Shown one piece after another: positions 23,358 to 34,908 of a stretch of 64,000 nucleotides of DNA. Source of the stretch: Viola odorata (taxonomy: Eukaryota; Streptophyta; Magnoliopsida; Malpighiales; Violaceae); the NCBI GenBank assembly GCA_963691705.1, contig OY829541.1, forward strand, positions 32,562,719 through 32,626,718, given 5' to 3'. The position numbers and the translations under genes are program-made. The first letter of the stretch is position 1, and each line of letters opens with the position of its first letter. A model generated the notes under the pieces. The model saw only the letters and a program-made list of their open reading frames with translations. It was not told the origin of the DNA and ran no database searches.

Positions 23358-23770
23358 GTTGATAATTTGCTGAAAAATAAACTGCAGTTGATGATTTACA
23401 GAAAATTGACGATTTGCAGAAATTTTAATGATTGATACTGCAGAAAATTAAAGCAATTGATATTGCAGAAAATTAAAACAATTGATATTATAGAAAATTA
23501 AAACAGTTGATGTTGCGGAAGAATTTCCAGCAGCTTGCGAAAAATTAAAGCAGTTGATATTGCTGAAAATTAGAACAGGTGATATTGCAGAAAATAAAAC
23601 AGTTGATAAATTGCGGAAGAATTTCCAGCAGGTTGCAAAAAATTAAAGCAGTTGATATTTGCAGAAAATAAAACAATTGATATTTGCAGAAAATGAAACA
23701 GTTGATAAATTGTGGAAGAATTTCCAGCAGCTTGAGAAAAATTAAAGCAGTTGAATATTTACGAAAATTA
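23358..23770. repeat. ~25-bp AT-rich minisatellite (LTR2)
   Basis: Homologous to 10133-10440, with a few more CAGTTGATATT(T)GCAGAAAAT units. Confidence 0.8.
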
Positions 23771-23944
23771 AAATGCGACCGACCATGTAGGCGGTAAAAT
23801 GAATGATTGAGTTTAAATTTCCGAAAGTAAATTACGGAAATTTAAAGTGCGACGAATTTAAACAGTTGATATTTGTATAAAATAAAACAGTTGATTTTTG
23901 CGACCGACCATGTAGGTAGTAAATTGAATTTAAATTGCCGAAAG

Positions 23945-25020
23945 TAAATTGCGGAAAATTAAAGTGCGAATAATGTAAACAGTTGATAGGTACAGAAAAT
24001 TAAAGGGTTAGTACGAAAAATAATCATACGAAGCACACTAATATTTTACGAAAAAAACACGATTACGAGAGAGAAAAATGACGATGGACTGGGCCCAAAT
24101 TAAAAAAAATGGCAAGGAAATGGGCCAGTAATAGTGCCTGGCCCATAAAAAAATGAAAGGATGGTGATGGGCCAAGCCCATCACCTTTCATACGTTGAAT
24201 AGGCCTAAGGGGTACTATTCATTGTCTTCTCCCTTGGTCGCCGGCGCCACTGCCGGTGGCCAAGCTCCGGCAACTAGTGACTGTTTCAAAAACTCTTCAT
24301 ACCGAGACGCTCGTCTCCTCGACGGCTTCCCGATCGTACTAACCTCGAATTTTAGCGAAAACCGTACGGAGTTTAATTTTGAAAAAACGACGAAACTGTT
24401 AATTATCGAAAACTAATTAATTCACACAATCTAGCTAACGATTTCTTAAATTGAAAACGGGTATTTAATCTACATCATGCACATGAATTAATGGCATAAA
24501 AACAAGTAATTTATCTACTCAAAATCAAGCCAAACGAATTAAAGAAGAAAAATGCATAAAAATGAAAGAAAAGAAAGTTTGAACAAGCTTACTGGAAAAG
24601 CTTGGAACTTGGCAGCTGATGCTCTACATGAGCTATCAGTTAAGAGGGAGGAGGGGCAGAGCTTTCTCTTGCAAAATTGGTACCCCTTTTACGTTGAGAG
24701 GGAGGGGCCTTTTATAGGCTTGAGATCGCGTGGTCGGGAGGACGAGTGTTGCGCGTGGTGGCCGTGAGAATGCGCTGGCGGGGCTAGGGGAGGCGTGATG
24801 ATGGCTGAACGGGACAGGAAGCGACGGGCTCTAGCTAGGAAGCGATGGGAGCGGGTAATTCAATGGCCTGCTCCGCTGCATGCTCTTCGGCCTGTTCATG
24901 TGCACCATTCACATTTAATTGTCAATGGTTGACCAGATCAACGATTGTGATCCAATTGCCTTTTACCTTATTTAAATGGCTTCGAGCCGATTTCGGCGAG
25001 CAAAGGTTCCGACTTTTCGA
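23945..25020 (-). other. LTR2 segment missing from LTR1
   Basis: The segment is bounded by GCCGAAAGTA (23937-23946) and GCCGAAGGTA (25021-25030), which are fused into one copy in LTR1 at 10613-10622. It contains a strong TATA box on the minus strand and several GGGCC/GGCCCA motifs (24090-24180). A 73-codon frame at 24195 shows no domain. Confidence 0.7.
24710..24716 (-). promoter_or_regulatory. TATA box, LTR2 minus strand
   Basis: The minus strand reads AAGCCTATAAAAGGCCCCTC, a near-consensus plant TATA context. If used, transcription would start near 24680 and leave ~2.5 kb of R-U5 before the primer site. The segment carrying it is deleted in LTR1. Confidence 0.5.
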
Positions 25021-25714
25021 GCCGAAGGTACCAGCACGTAGAGAAAAATACGATGGGTTTAAACGTCTACAGCGAATGAAAAGAATTTTTTGTTTAACGC
25101 GTTTATTCTCATTCAAAAACGTGAAACGTTCGAATGGAAAAATAATAACGTTACGCTGAAAATTACACGAAACGCTGTAGACCATTGTGAACCGAAAAGA
25201 GCTAGCAACTAGTTGATGGAAAACATCTCAAATTCAAGCTATTGTCCGAGCGAACTTACTCGGGTCCAATAAAAGCTCGAACGAAAATAATAATAAAAAA
25301 TAAAAATACTAAAAAATGCGCTAAAATACTAAAAATCCTAAAAATCATGAGATGACCTAAAACGAAGAGAAAACTAGCAAATGACTGCCAGATAGTTAAA
25401 AATGTGATTTTTAAGGCTAAAAATAATAATGAAAATACGTGACGAAAAATTAAAAATGCTATTTCGAACGCTGACGATGATAATGACGATGCTAAAACGC
25501 GATGAAAATTTTAAAAATGCTAACGACAACAAATAAACTAAAAATGACAGGAAATTAAGTAAATAACAGAAATGCTAAAATCAATTAAAAATGGCGTCAA
25601 AATTCGGGTATCAACAGTTGCCCCCTCTTTACTGTCTTATCAAAGTATTTGATAAGCAGTAAAGACGGTTGCCCCTATATATCCAAATTTTGGTGACACT
25701 TACCTCGAGCTTAC

Positions 25715-26640
25715 AGTGATGATGTCACTCTAGGAGGAGATAGTTGGTCGGTGTCACTCTGGGAGGAGGTAGTTTTGATGATGTTATTCGTTGACGTCAC
25801 TCTGGGAGGAGATAGTTGGTTGATCTCACTCGGGGAGGAGGTAGATTCGTTGCTATCACTCTGGGAGGAGATAGTGTTATAGAGGTCACTCTGGGAGGAG
25901 ATACGTTGTAGCTGTCACTCTGGGAGGAGGTAGTCGGTGATGTCACTCTAGGAGGAGAAAGGTTTTGATCGGATGTCCTGCAAAGGTATGAACTTAGATC
26001 TACTCGGACATTGAGAAAATAAGTTGCGAAAAACATAAATGACAACTACTCTGGCAAGAGTGGAAGATAATTTTACGAAAATGTAAATGACGACCCCACT
26101 GGGGGGATGAGCGTTTTAACATGTAACTCTAGGAGGAGAAAATATAAAATGCGCGATCCACAGAAACACGAATGATTTGTCCTAATGATGTCACTCTAGG
26201 AGGAGATAATAATTATGCAGAAATGTAGAATTATGTAAATGATGTCACTCTAAGAGGAGAAAAATGTATGTTGTCACTCTAGGAGGAGGAAATATAAAGC
26301 TGTCACTCTAGGAGGAGGAAATATAAAGCTATCACTCTAGGAGGAGGGAATACGTGTTGTCACTCTAGGAGGAGGAAAATATAAAGTTGTCACTCTAGGA
26401 GGAGGAAATATAAAGCTGTCACTCTGGGAGGAGGAAATATAAAGCTATCACTCTAGGAGGAGGAAATATAAAATGCGGAAATTTAAATGGCGTTAATCCC
26501 GTAGGAGAAGACACGAGGTGCAGAAATAAACTAATCGTCACTTTAGGAGGACGAAACGTAGATGCTATCACTCTGGGAGGAGGGAATGTATGATGTCACT
26601 CTAGGAGGAGAAAAATGCAAATGATCACTCTGGGAGGGGA
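25715..26640. repeat. expanded GTCACTCTAGGAGGAG minisatellite (LTR2)
   Basis: About twenty copies of a 28-38-bp unit. Between 26275 and 26470 they become nearly uniform (GTCACTCTAGGAGGAGGAAA plus TATAAAGCT), which points to recent local expansion. LTR1 has only about eight older-looking copies. Confidence 0.85.
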
Positions 26641-26890
26641 GAAATGCTTTCGTTACCAGCGGCCTTGATACGAACCTAGACTGCGTCTGCATCCTGCTCA
26701 GGAGGTAACGACCCCAAGGACAAGACTTTCCCACGATTTGCAGCCGTAAGCAGTCCTCACCTGATATTAGTGTTTGCACTCACGCTCTGAAACAAGTAAC
26801 ATGATACATAATTTCCAATTCGCAATGTCAATCCGAGTGAATAGACTTCAAATGAAGATGCACATGCATGGGCATTCTAATAATCGATAG
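26640..26890 (-). repeat. Athila-3'-region-like block inside the Ogre-like LTR
   Basis: This block resembles 5930-6120 of AthB in the same orientation, and the reverse complement of 58240-58440 in AthA. Shared pieces include GTTTGCACTCACGCTC, GGTAACGACC and GTCAATCCGAGT. LTR1 keeps only the last part (from about 11655), so the block was in the LTR before the two copies separated. Confidence 0.5.
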
Positions 26891-27809
26891 GATTTTTACG
26901 GAAAAGAATGAAAGGACATGAAATGTCCGGAAGGAAGCTGGTTTTGGAAAATATGTGCTTGATTTTTGATGAGTTGGAAGGTTTTTGATGAACGATGTTT
27001 CGTCGATTGGCCCTGATGAGGGCGAGGTACGAGAGTTCTTTCGCCTTTTGCTGGGGATGCTTTCTCGACAGAGTGCGTGAACTCTGGGATCCTTGCTGGG
27101 GGTGCTTTCCGTTCGGCCAGGGGCCCTTTGCTCGAGTCTTCACTAGGGAGTGTCGTCGCTGTTCTTTTTGTGACTTGCTACTTGAGTTGGCCTTGGGCCC
27201 TTTTCTTTTCGAGTCCTTACTAGGGATGCTTGCTTTGAGATTTCTCGAGTTGGCCTTGGGCCCTTTTTCTCGAGTCTTTACTGGGGAATGTTTTCTTCGA
27301 GTTTTCTCGAGTTTAGTTGTCCCCGGGCTGTGCTTGCTTTGGCTCTTCGATTGTTTGTATTCTTCGAATGTCTCTGAGCATTTCTCTCTTTTCTTTTTTC
27401 CTTTTCCCCTCTCTCATTTTTTTTTTCATCAATTTTTTTCTCTTCCTTTTTTTTTTCTCTATCCCCCCCCCCAAATTTTTGATTTGATTTGAAATGCATC
27501 GGAGCAGAGCAAGCACAGCTTTTGTCTTGATCTCTTCTCGTTCTGGCTTAAGGCTTCGACTTTCACATTTGGGTTTTTGGCCTTTCTTCGGTGATAGTCC
27601 CCAGTGATCTTCCGGTGACCTTTTCTATCTCCTTCGTCGTGTACTTGAACTTGGTGTGCTTTTATTTCAGGCTAGCAATCTTAGCTGAGACTGCTCCTTG
27701 GCTCCCGGGGTATGAGTGATAGTGAAGGTTTTGGTAGGAGTGATGGCATATGGTGGAAAGAGGGAAGAAACGAAAAAAAAACGGAGAAGATCGTAAAAGT
27801 CCCACGTCA

Positions 27810-27816
27810 TTTTATA
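27810..27816 (-). promoter_or_regulatory. TATA-box candidate, LTR2 minus strand
   Basis: The minus strand reads GGCTATAAAATGACGTGGGA, the counterpart of 12672-12678, with the adjacent TGACGTGG motif conserved. Confidence 0.4.
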
Positions 27817-29396
27817 GCCATCCCATGTCTAATTGCGTATGTACCCTGGATATTATGCGAACTCAACTAGTACCTAGTCAGGCTCTTACACTCATGAAGG
27901 ATAAGGCGCGATGGCTCGAAAATGCTTACCGGGATTTGTCTATGACTGCTTACGTCGGAGCAAACCGCGGATATAAGAGCAAACAAGTAATATCATGCAT
28001 GGCATGTAATTTAGATGGATGCTTTATTTAACAGAGGGATTGAACATTCCCGACCTATGCAATGCATGAAAATGCATATGAGAGTAGTATGATTTTGTTT
28101 TAGCCGGGCTAAAAAGGGATTTTGATTGATTTTTGATTTTTGACCGATTGACGATTTGATCGATTAATAGTTTGAATGCTAGGATGTGGGGGATGACTTA
28201 TTTGCAAGGGTTTAATGAGAACCTAAGGTTGCCCCAGTGGGCTAGACGACCGTACTCGACTTAAAGCTAACAAAGCAAGCAGGAATGAAAACAAATTTAA
28301 ATAAGGGGAAAGAAAGATGGACTCCCCTAAGATGTGCAACGGGGCTACAAAGGCGTCTTCCATAAGCTCCATGCAGATGACAGTGAGACTCTTCAAGTCC
28401 CTGTGAGATGCAGAGAGGACAACAGAGCAAAAAGGGAAATTAATCTGAAAACAAAAATGAGATAAGTTAAGGGATTCTCCCTTCCTTTAGCCCGGCCTTT
28501 CGAGGGTGCCTATGACGTGGTCCCAGTTCTGGTACGCTTTGCTTTGATTGGTTTCTTTTTTAGCTACTTTGGGGGAACTGCCGATCTGAGTCATAGTGAG
28601 GACGAGATCTGCATTCGGTTCATTTGCTTACTGGCCGTTGTTGGACCTTCGTTAATTAGCTTCGTGATTGCTCGGGGATAAAGGGGAAAACCCTCTGTCC
28701 CCGAAATGTGCAGCAGGGCTGCAAGGGCGTATGCCTACCGTTCTTATGCAGGCAACAAATGGGGGTGACCCAGTTCCTAAAAAAGATACGGCGAGAACAA
28801 ATGAGGAGTAAATGTAAGACAATTTTTTTAGCAAAAGTGATGTGATTGATAAGTTTTAAGCTCTCCCTTTTAGACGGGCCATCCGTGGGTCACTACAGCG
28901 TGACTTGCGTCGGATGTGGGTTGAGGATAGCTTTACTTTAGACGTTTTGCCGCAGCTCTTGCCTTGGCGTGGGTGATACTTGCAGTCTGGTTGTCCCTCA
29001 ATTAAAGGATTGATCTTCACCGTGTTGATCATGGTGTGGACGTTGGGAAACTTCTTGAACAAGACCGCATTAAGTATGTTGATGGTGGTCCTAGGAGGAC
29101 AACTTTTTGTCATGCTTTTTCCAGGAGTTGTTGTTAGCATTCCGACGGCTCGGCCTGCATGGGATGGGCTTTGTGACTTTGGTCCAGTGTTCGGTCCTTT
29201 GAGACCGGTTGTTTGCGATGCCGGTTGTGCTGGTAGTACAGTGAGGAAAAGAAATTTTGCTTTAGATGGTGATGGTTTGTCTTAAAATCTTTCCTGATTC
29301 GCTCTTGAAGGTAGCCTACTGTGGCAATTCAAGAGCTGCTACGAGCGGAACCCCCTGGTTCTATCGTGATGACTGGATGAGGCGTGAGACCCTACG

Positions 29397-30073
29397 TCCC
29401 TGCCAAACTTAAGATTGATTAGTGGCGTTAGTCTAAGTGTCGTGCCTTATGGCTCGAACTACTCCTGGGGAGCCATCTATGCCATGCCTCCTTTTGTCAT
29501 CTCACAAGTTTAAGAAAAAATGGGACAACAAATTTTAAGATAAAGCATCTCCTGAAAAAAACTTGTTTTAGTGGCGTTTACCGGTCTCGGTAGATCGTCT
29601 CCATCCATGTTGGTTAGCATTAGGGCACCCCCTCGAGAATGCACTTTTAACCAGATACGGACCCTCGTACCTTGGGGCCCACTTTCCTTGACTAGCCTCC
29701 TGATGAGGAAGAATCTTCTTCAACACTAAATCCCCAGTCTTGAACTTGCGAGGTCGTACTTTCTTGTTATAAGTGCTGGCCATCCTTTGCTGATAAAGTT
29801 GTGCATTGCAGATAGTGGCCAAGTGTTTTTCGGGAAGGAGGTTCAACTGCTCGTACCTTACTCTTGCCCAATCTGATTCTTCTACTTCGGACTCTGCCAG
29901 GATTTTGAGGGAAGGGATTTCTACCTCTATAGGGATGACGGTTTCCATGCCGTAAACTAATGAGTAGGGAGTTGCCCCTGTGGATGTCCGAGTTGCTATC
30001 CATTAAGCATGCAGTGCGAAAGGAAGCATGTCATGCCAGTCTTTGTGAGTGACTATTATTTTTGGATGATTTT
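29397..30073 (-). pseudogene. interior 2, 3' part: integrase C-terminal remnant
   Basis: The minus frame 29948-29568 reads SLKILAESEVEESDWARVRY, LNLLPEKHLATI and KWAPRYEGPYLV, the same integrase tail as in interior 1. It has the same frameshift region near its end and a ~110-bp deletion next to the LTR (junction near 29570). At 30073 the AthA insertion interrupts it; the sequence resumes at 60329. The last five bases, ATTTT (30069-30073), are the left copy of the AthA target duplication. Confidence 0.75.
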
Positions 30074-31792
30074 TGATAGCATGTTTTTATTCACGATTTT
30101 CTTCCCATTTTCTTACCCATTTAAGGCATGATACTGCTGATTTACCCTTGTTTTCATTACTTTTACAGATTTGGGCCTAAAATGGGAGTTTATGCGAAAA
30201 GATGCATTTTTGGGGCATTTTGTGTAGTTTTGAGCTTCAAGACCCAGAGTCGAGGTCCCGAGTCCAAAGCAGCGTTCAAGGTCCCGAATCGGATTCCCCA
30301 TTCGGGACCCCGAAGGACGAAGAATGACATTTCCACGTGTCATCTCGCTAGAGCTTCCATGTGCCTCCTCTGACACTGTTCCTACAGTCTGCACTGACCA
30401 CCAAATACCTACCACCCTGACCAAGTCAGCCCTTGAGCCCAATCCAGACCTACCCAAAGCTGGAAAAATCAGACAGCTTTATGCTTTTTCAGCTTTGTGC
30501 TTTAAGGAGCATGGATCCATTTTTATAGGCTTTCAAATAATGCATTTTGTCCCTAGTTTTAGGCTAAAGATATTTTGTGCTTAGAGCTCTACTATATAAA
30601 GGGCATCTAAGAGTAGTTTAGGACATCATCTTATCTCTTCTTACATTTTCTTATCACTTAGTATAATTTATTTAGTTCTAGTTTTTAGACTTCTCTCTAG
30701 TTTCTCTCTCTAGTTCTTGTTAGCTCATCTCCAACTTGCCGTCGGGCTTCAAACGGAATTTAGTAACAAAGTTTTCTTCCCTTAATCTATTTACTTATCT
30801 ATTATGCTTTCTTCAATTATTATTTGTTCATCTTCAAGTATGAGTAGCTAAATCATTAGTTCTTAGCAAGGGTAATTCAAGGGTTGCAAGGGCAGATTCG
30901 AGGCCTTCATGTGCTTAATACGTTCTTGATGCTATATTCAATTATCTATCATTTTAATTACATCTTTGCATGATATAATTTGAGGCTTGATCAACTGATA
31001 ATTATCTTATGTGAATGTTGCCATTCGTGTGGTGAATACGGAAGGAAAATTACATGAACCAAGTAGGCATCTGTTTAGTCTTGACTGTGTCAAAGTGGTC
31101 TCGAATAGATGGGGTGGGTAGTTGATTAGAGCGGGGTCACGAGCCTGACAAACTGAGGGACCCTTAGCTCTAGATCTGTCTTTTTTTAGCTTCATGGGCA
31201 GTTTGAGTATGGCCCTCCCGCATTCGTGCCTGGAGGGATGGCGAACTGTCAGGACTACCTCATATGTGGAAACGGGGGGTAGTTTCTCTTAAGAGAAAAG
31301 TAGGGGATATCCGAGGAATCTGGTCCCTATGTCATTTCTATGATGTCTCGAATGGAATATTTCAGTGCTGATGACGATCGAGCCCCCGAATGCAACCCAA
31401 GAATGCCTTTGCTAAGAATCCTTCTCCCTCTAATTGTTTGAGTTTATTACTTCCGTTTTGATATTCCTGTCTACTACTTCCGCTTTGATATTTTTGGACC
31501 GATTTATTAATTTGCTTTATTTTACCATTCGGGACCTCGAACGTGACATTCGAGACCCCGAACCTTGCTTTCTTAGATAAAATTGTTAGCTCCCAAATCT
31601 ACTTTGGCTAACTTGTTTAGCCAAGTAAAAACCCCCCTGATTGTTACCCTTCGTGCTTTTCTCCCCCGAACTCATTCAAGACCTTAGATCAGTCTCTCAC
31701 AATCCCTGTGTTCGACCCTGACTACCACTGTACACTATATCTCTTGTGCACACACGTTTTCAGGCACTATAAATCTATTTGACTGACGATCA
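30074..31792 (+). repeat. 5' LTR of AthA
   Basis: 1,719 bp, TGATAGCATG...ACTGACGATCA. It matches 58607-60328 end to end with scattered substitutions and a 2-base indel near the 3' end. It holds the TATA box at 30593-30600. Confidence 0.95.
30593..30600 (+). promoter_or_regulatory. TATA box, AthA 5' LTR
   Basis: CTCTACTATATAAAGGGCAT is a near-consensus plant core promoter about 520 bases into the LTR, and it is kept in the 3' LTR. Confidence 0.65.
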
Positions 31793-31795
31793 AAT

Positions 31796-31813
31796 TGGCG
31801 CCGTTGCCGGGGA
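31796..31813 (+). other. primer-binding site, tRNA-Asp type
   Basis: TGGCGCCGTTGCCGGGGA starts three bases after the LTR end. This is the classical primer site of Athila and many plant Ty3 elements, complementary to the 3' end of tRNA-Asp. Confidence 0.9.
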
Positions 31814-31846
31814 TTGTTTCAAGACTGATTTATTTTTCTTGTTTGT

Positions 31847-33528
31847 ATGACCAGGAGATCTGCACCCGATTTACTGCCCCTTGATCACGAGTTAGGAAGG
31901 ACAGAAAGAGGCCTTCGACGACTAGCCCAGGGATCGAACTCCAACCCTTGTGTTCGGGACCTCGAACGTCTCTTTGCTCTCCAGGACAACCCAGACCCCG
32001 AAGACTTACCTCCAGTCCATCCAGAAGGACCCAACATGGATAATCACGGCCTCGAAGGGGACAATGTTCCACCAGCCCCCCCGGTAATCCAGACCATCGA
32101 TGAATTTAATGCTGCCCCCGAGACCCCACTAGTTGTATCGTTTGGCCAGTGGTCTCGAATGACTGGGAACTCAAATCCGCAACCATACACCACCTACCCC
32201 TCTATCGAGGGCTGGCTAAGGAAAATCCTCACCGTCACCTCCAACAATTACACTCCATTTGTGATGCCATGAAGCCCCACAATGTTACCATTGAGCATGC
32301 CAAACTCCGTGCCTTTATGTGGTCCCTCAAGGACGGTGCTCTTGACTGGTTTTATGACTTGCAGCCACGATCCATCAACTCGTGGGCTGAAATGTCCAAA
32401 GCTTTTACGGACAAGTACTACCCGGTATCCATCGCTATGGTGACCCGAAAGCAGCTCGTATCCATCCTCCAAAAAGACACGGAAGACCTTGAGCAGTATT
32501 ATGAGCAGTTTAAAAAAATGCAAGCCCTATGCCCTTCGCATAATTTGTCCGAGCATGCCCTCATACAATACTTTTGTGAAGGACTCACGAGTCGAGACAA
32601 GGCCTTGCTAAACGCTGCTGCTGGCGGGTCCATTACTAGACTTACCCCTGCTGCCGCCAAAGACACCATTGAGCTCATGGCCAAGAATAACCTCCAGCTT
32701 AACAATTCCACTAGCGTTCAAGACGCCCGATCAGCCGCCATGGAGAATCAATTGGCCGCCATCACAGGAATGTTGCAAAATATGGCTTCGGGACAACCAG
32801 TCCAGCTCAAGGCCTGTCAAATCTGCCAACTTTCGGACCATCCTACTGATGTTTGCCCTTTTATTCCTCAAGAAATGCCCGTCAATGCAGCAGGGGGATT
32901 CAATGTCCCGTATGGTCAGCATCACAATCAAGGCTGGAAGCAGCCTAGTTACGGATGAAACAACAACCAGCAGGCCGGGCCCAATCATCAGTACGGTCAA
33001 AACCCATACGGCAATCACCCTCCTCCGTTCAACATGCAAAACTTCAAGCCTAGACCCAATTTTCAGAGTTATCAATATCAGAGGCAGCCACCCCCCGATC
33101 AGAATTTTACCATGCCACCACCCCCGAATGAGGAGCCCTCCCCCGATAAGAAGAAGATCGCTGAGCTGGAGAAGCAAATTCGTACTCTCATGGCAGAAAT
33201 GAAAGAAGTAAAAAATGGTGGGAGATTTCCAGGGCAGGCGGAACCTAACCCGAAGCACGAGGCGTGCGCCATGAACCTCCAAAGTGGTCTCGAGATCCCC
33301 TCTCGTGTCCATCCAGACCCCGAGTCTCCAGGGGGTATTCCATAACCTGAAACCCACACTGTTGGTTCTGGTCCTGAAGCTACCAACGATGCACAACCAC
33401 CCCCCGAACAGCCTGCTGATCAGCCCAAGAAGTCCCGATTTGGCGATGCAGCACTTGACCACTTCTTCTCCAGTAAAAAGTCTCGCTATAAGAAGAAACA
33501 GCCCGTTGAAGAGGAAGAATTCTCTTAG
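31847..33528 (+). pseudogene. gag of AthA
   Basis: The frame opens 33 bases after the primer site (MTRRSAPDLLPL). It shifts near 32150-32165 into the frame that continues through pol. The capsid region reads LRAFMWSLKDGALDWFYDLQ, INSWAEMSKAFTDKYYP and EQYYEQFKKMQALCPSH, the usual retrotransposon Gag pattern. A CCHC zinc knuckle (CQICQLSDHPTDVC, C-X2-C-X4-H-X4-C) lies near 32815-32860 and would bind RNA. Premature stops are TGA 32956-32958, TAA 33343-33345 and TAG 33526-33528. The C-terminal part is Pro/Gln-rich with a Lys/Glu coiled segment. Confidence 0.85.
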
Positions 33529-34908
33529 GAATTCATAAACAAAGTATTCGAGCCCCCGTTTCCTCAACGGCTGATCAGAAAGAAGAAAGAAGAAGAGGAT
33601 CGGGACATCTTTGAGATGTTCAGCAAGGTTATCATCAATATCCCCCTCCTCAAGGCCATCAAAAACATGCCTCGGTATGCGAAGTTCTTGAAGCAGCTAT
33701 GCACCAACAAGAGCAAGTTCACGGAGGTAAACAGGATTAGTGTGTGGGCAAATCTGTCCGCCCATATCCAACGAAAAATTCCACCCAAGTGCAAGGACCA
33801 GGGTATGTTCACAGTCCCGTGCAGGATCGGGACCATCGATATTGGGAAGGCAATGTGCGATTTGGGGGCTGGAATCAATGTCATGCCCTTAACCATTTAC
33901 AACGGGCTTGGAATCGGACCCTTGAAGGAAACCACGCTTGTCATCGAACTTGCAGACCATTCGATGGTATACCCCAAAGGCATAATCACAGATGTTCTTG
34001 TTCAAGTGGGTGAATTTCTATTTCCAGCGGATTTCTATGTTCTCTCTATGGAAAATCCAACAAACACCAAGTCCTCGGATCTACTCTTGGGAAGCCCTTT
34101 CTTGGCCACTGCCCGTGCAAAGATTGACTGCTATGAAGCCTCTATCTCCCTTGAATTCGACGGGGAAATCATCCATTTTAATACGCTGGATTCAATGAAA
34201 TACCCTCCCAAATTCCCTAGCGTCAATTTCATCGATGTGATAGACCCCATTGTGGAAAGTATCGTGGAGCTGAACTCAATCGAGCCCTTGGAGCTGATCC
34301 TGGATCAAAGCCTCACTCCCGAATCATTACAGGAGATGACATCGTCCATCGAGGTCCCCACCGAATTAATCATGGTTGCAACAGCCCTCGAAGCAAATAC
34401 TGTCTTAGCAGTCGAGCCCCCGAGCGAGTCCCCCGAATGCATAAATCATGAACGACTTCCCCCTTCTCTGGTACAAGCTCCAGACCTTGAACTCAAGGCG
34501 CTGCCCTCGCACTTGAAGTATGCTTACCTCGGGGAGAGAGAATCCCTCCCAGTCATAATTTCCAATAAGCTGGAAGCGGATCAAGAGATTGAGCTAGTGA
34601 ACCTCCTCAAGAGCTTTAAGAAGGCCATCGGTTGGACGATTACCGACATCAAGGGTTTGTCGCCATCCTTGTGCACTCACCGTATACATCTCGAAGAAGA
34701 CTCCAAGACAATCAGGCAGCCTCAAAGGCGTTTGAACCCCCTCATAATGGAGGTAGTTAAGAAGGAGGTCCTGAAGCTGCTCGATGCCGGGGTTATTTAC
34801 CCCATCTCTGATTCTCCATGGGTTAGCCCCGTTCAGGTGGTCCCGAAGAAAATAGGCATCACCATCATTCCAGGTCCCGAGGGTCTGCCAATTCCCTCCC
34901 GAATCTAG
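33529..34908 (+). pseudogene. protease and RT N-terminus of AthA
   Basis: Same frame as gag. The protease region holds AMCDLGAGINVMPLTIYNGL, where Asp-Leu-Gly-Ala is the Athila form of the catalytic motif. SDLLLGSPFLATARAKID follows as the C-terminal protease signature. The linker leads to RT: KAIGWTITDIKGLSPSLCTH and RRLNPLIMEVVKKEVLKLLD are the conserved approach to RT. The frame is closed by TAG at 34906-34908, next to [13 protein letters not shown] of RT; CAG to TAG would explain it. Otherwise it is open for over 1.3 kb. Confidence 0.85.

Larger units (their letters stand above)
22158..29396 (-). repeat. LTR2 of the Ogre-like array
   Basis: It is homologous to LTR1 from TGTCGCGCCCCCGAAA to ...GAGACCCTACG. 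It would be the 5' LTR of interior 1 and at the same time the 3' LTR of interior 2. Length is about 7.24 kb. The extra length relative to LTR1 comes from a 1,084-bp segment at 23937-25020, an expanded minisatellite and a block at 26040-26820. The right boundary carries the same uncertainty as in LTR1. Confidence 0.75.

Noticed and set aside
32731..33567. 278-codon minus-strand frame
   Set aside because: It is antisense to the Athila gag, which has clear capsid and zinc-knuckle motifs. The minus frame has no domain and unusual composition.
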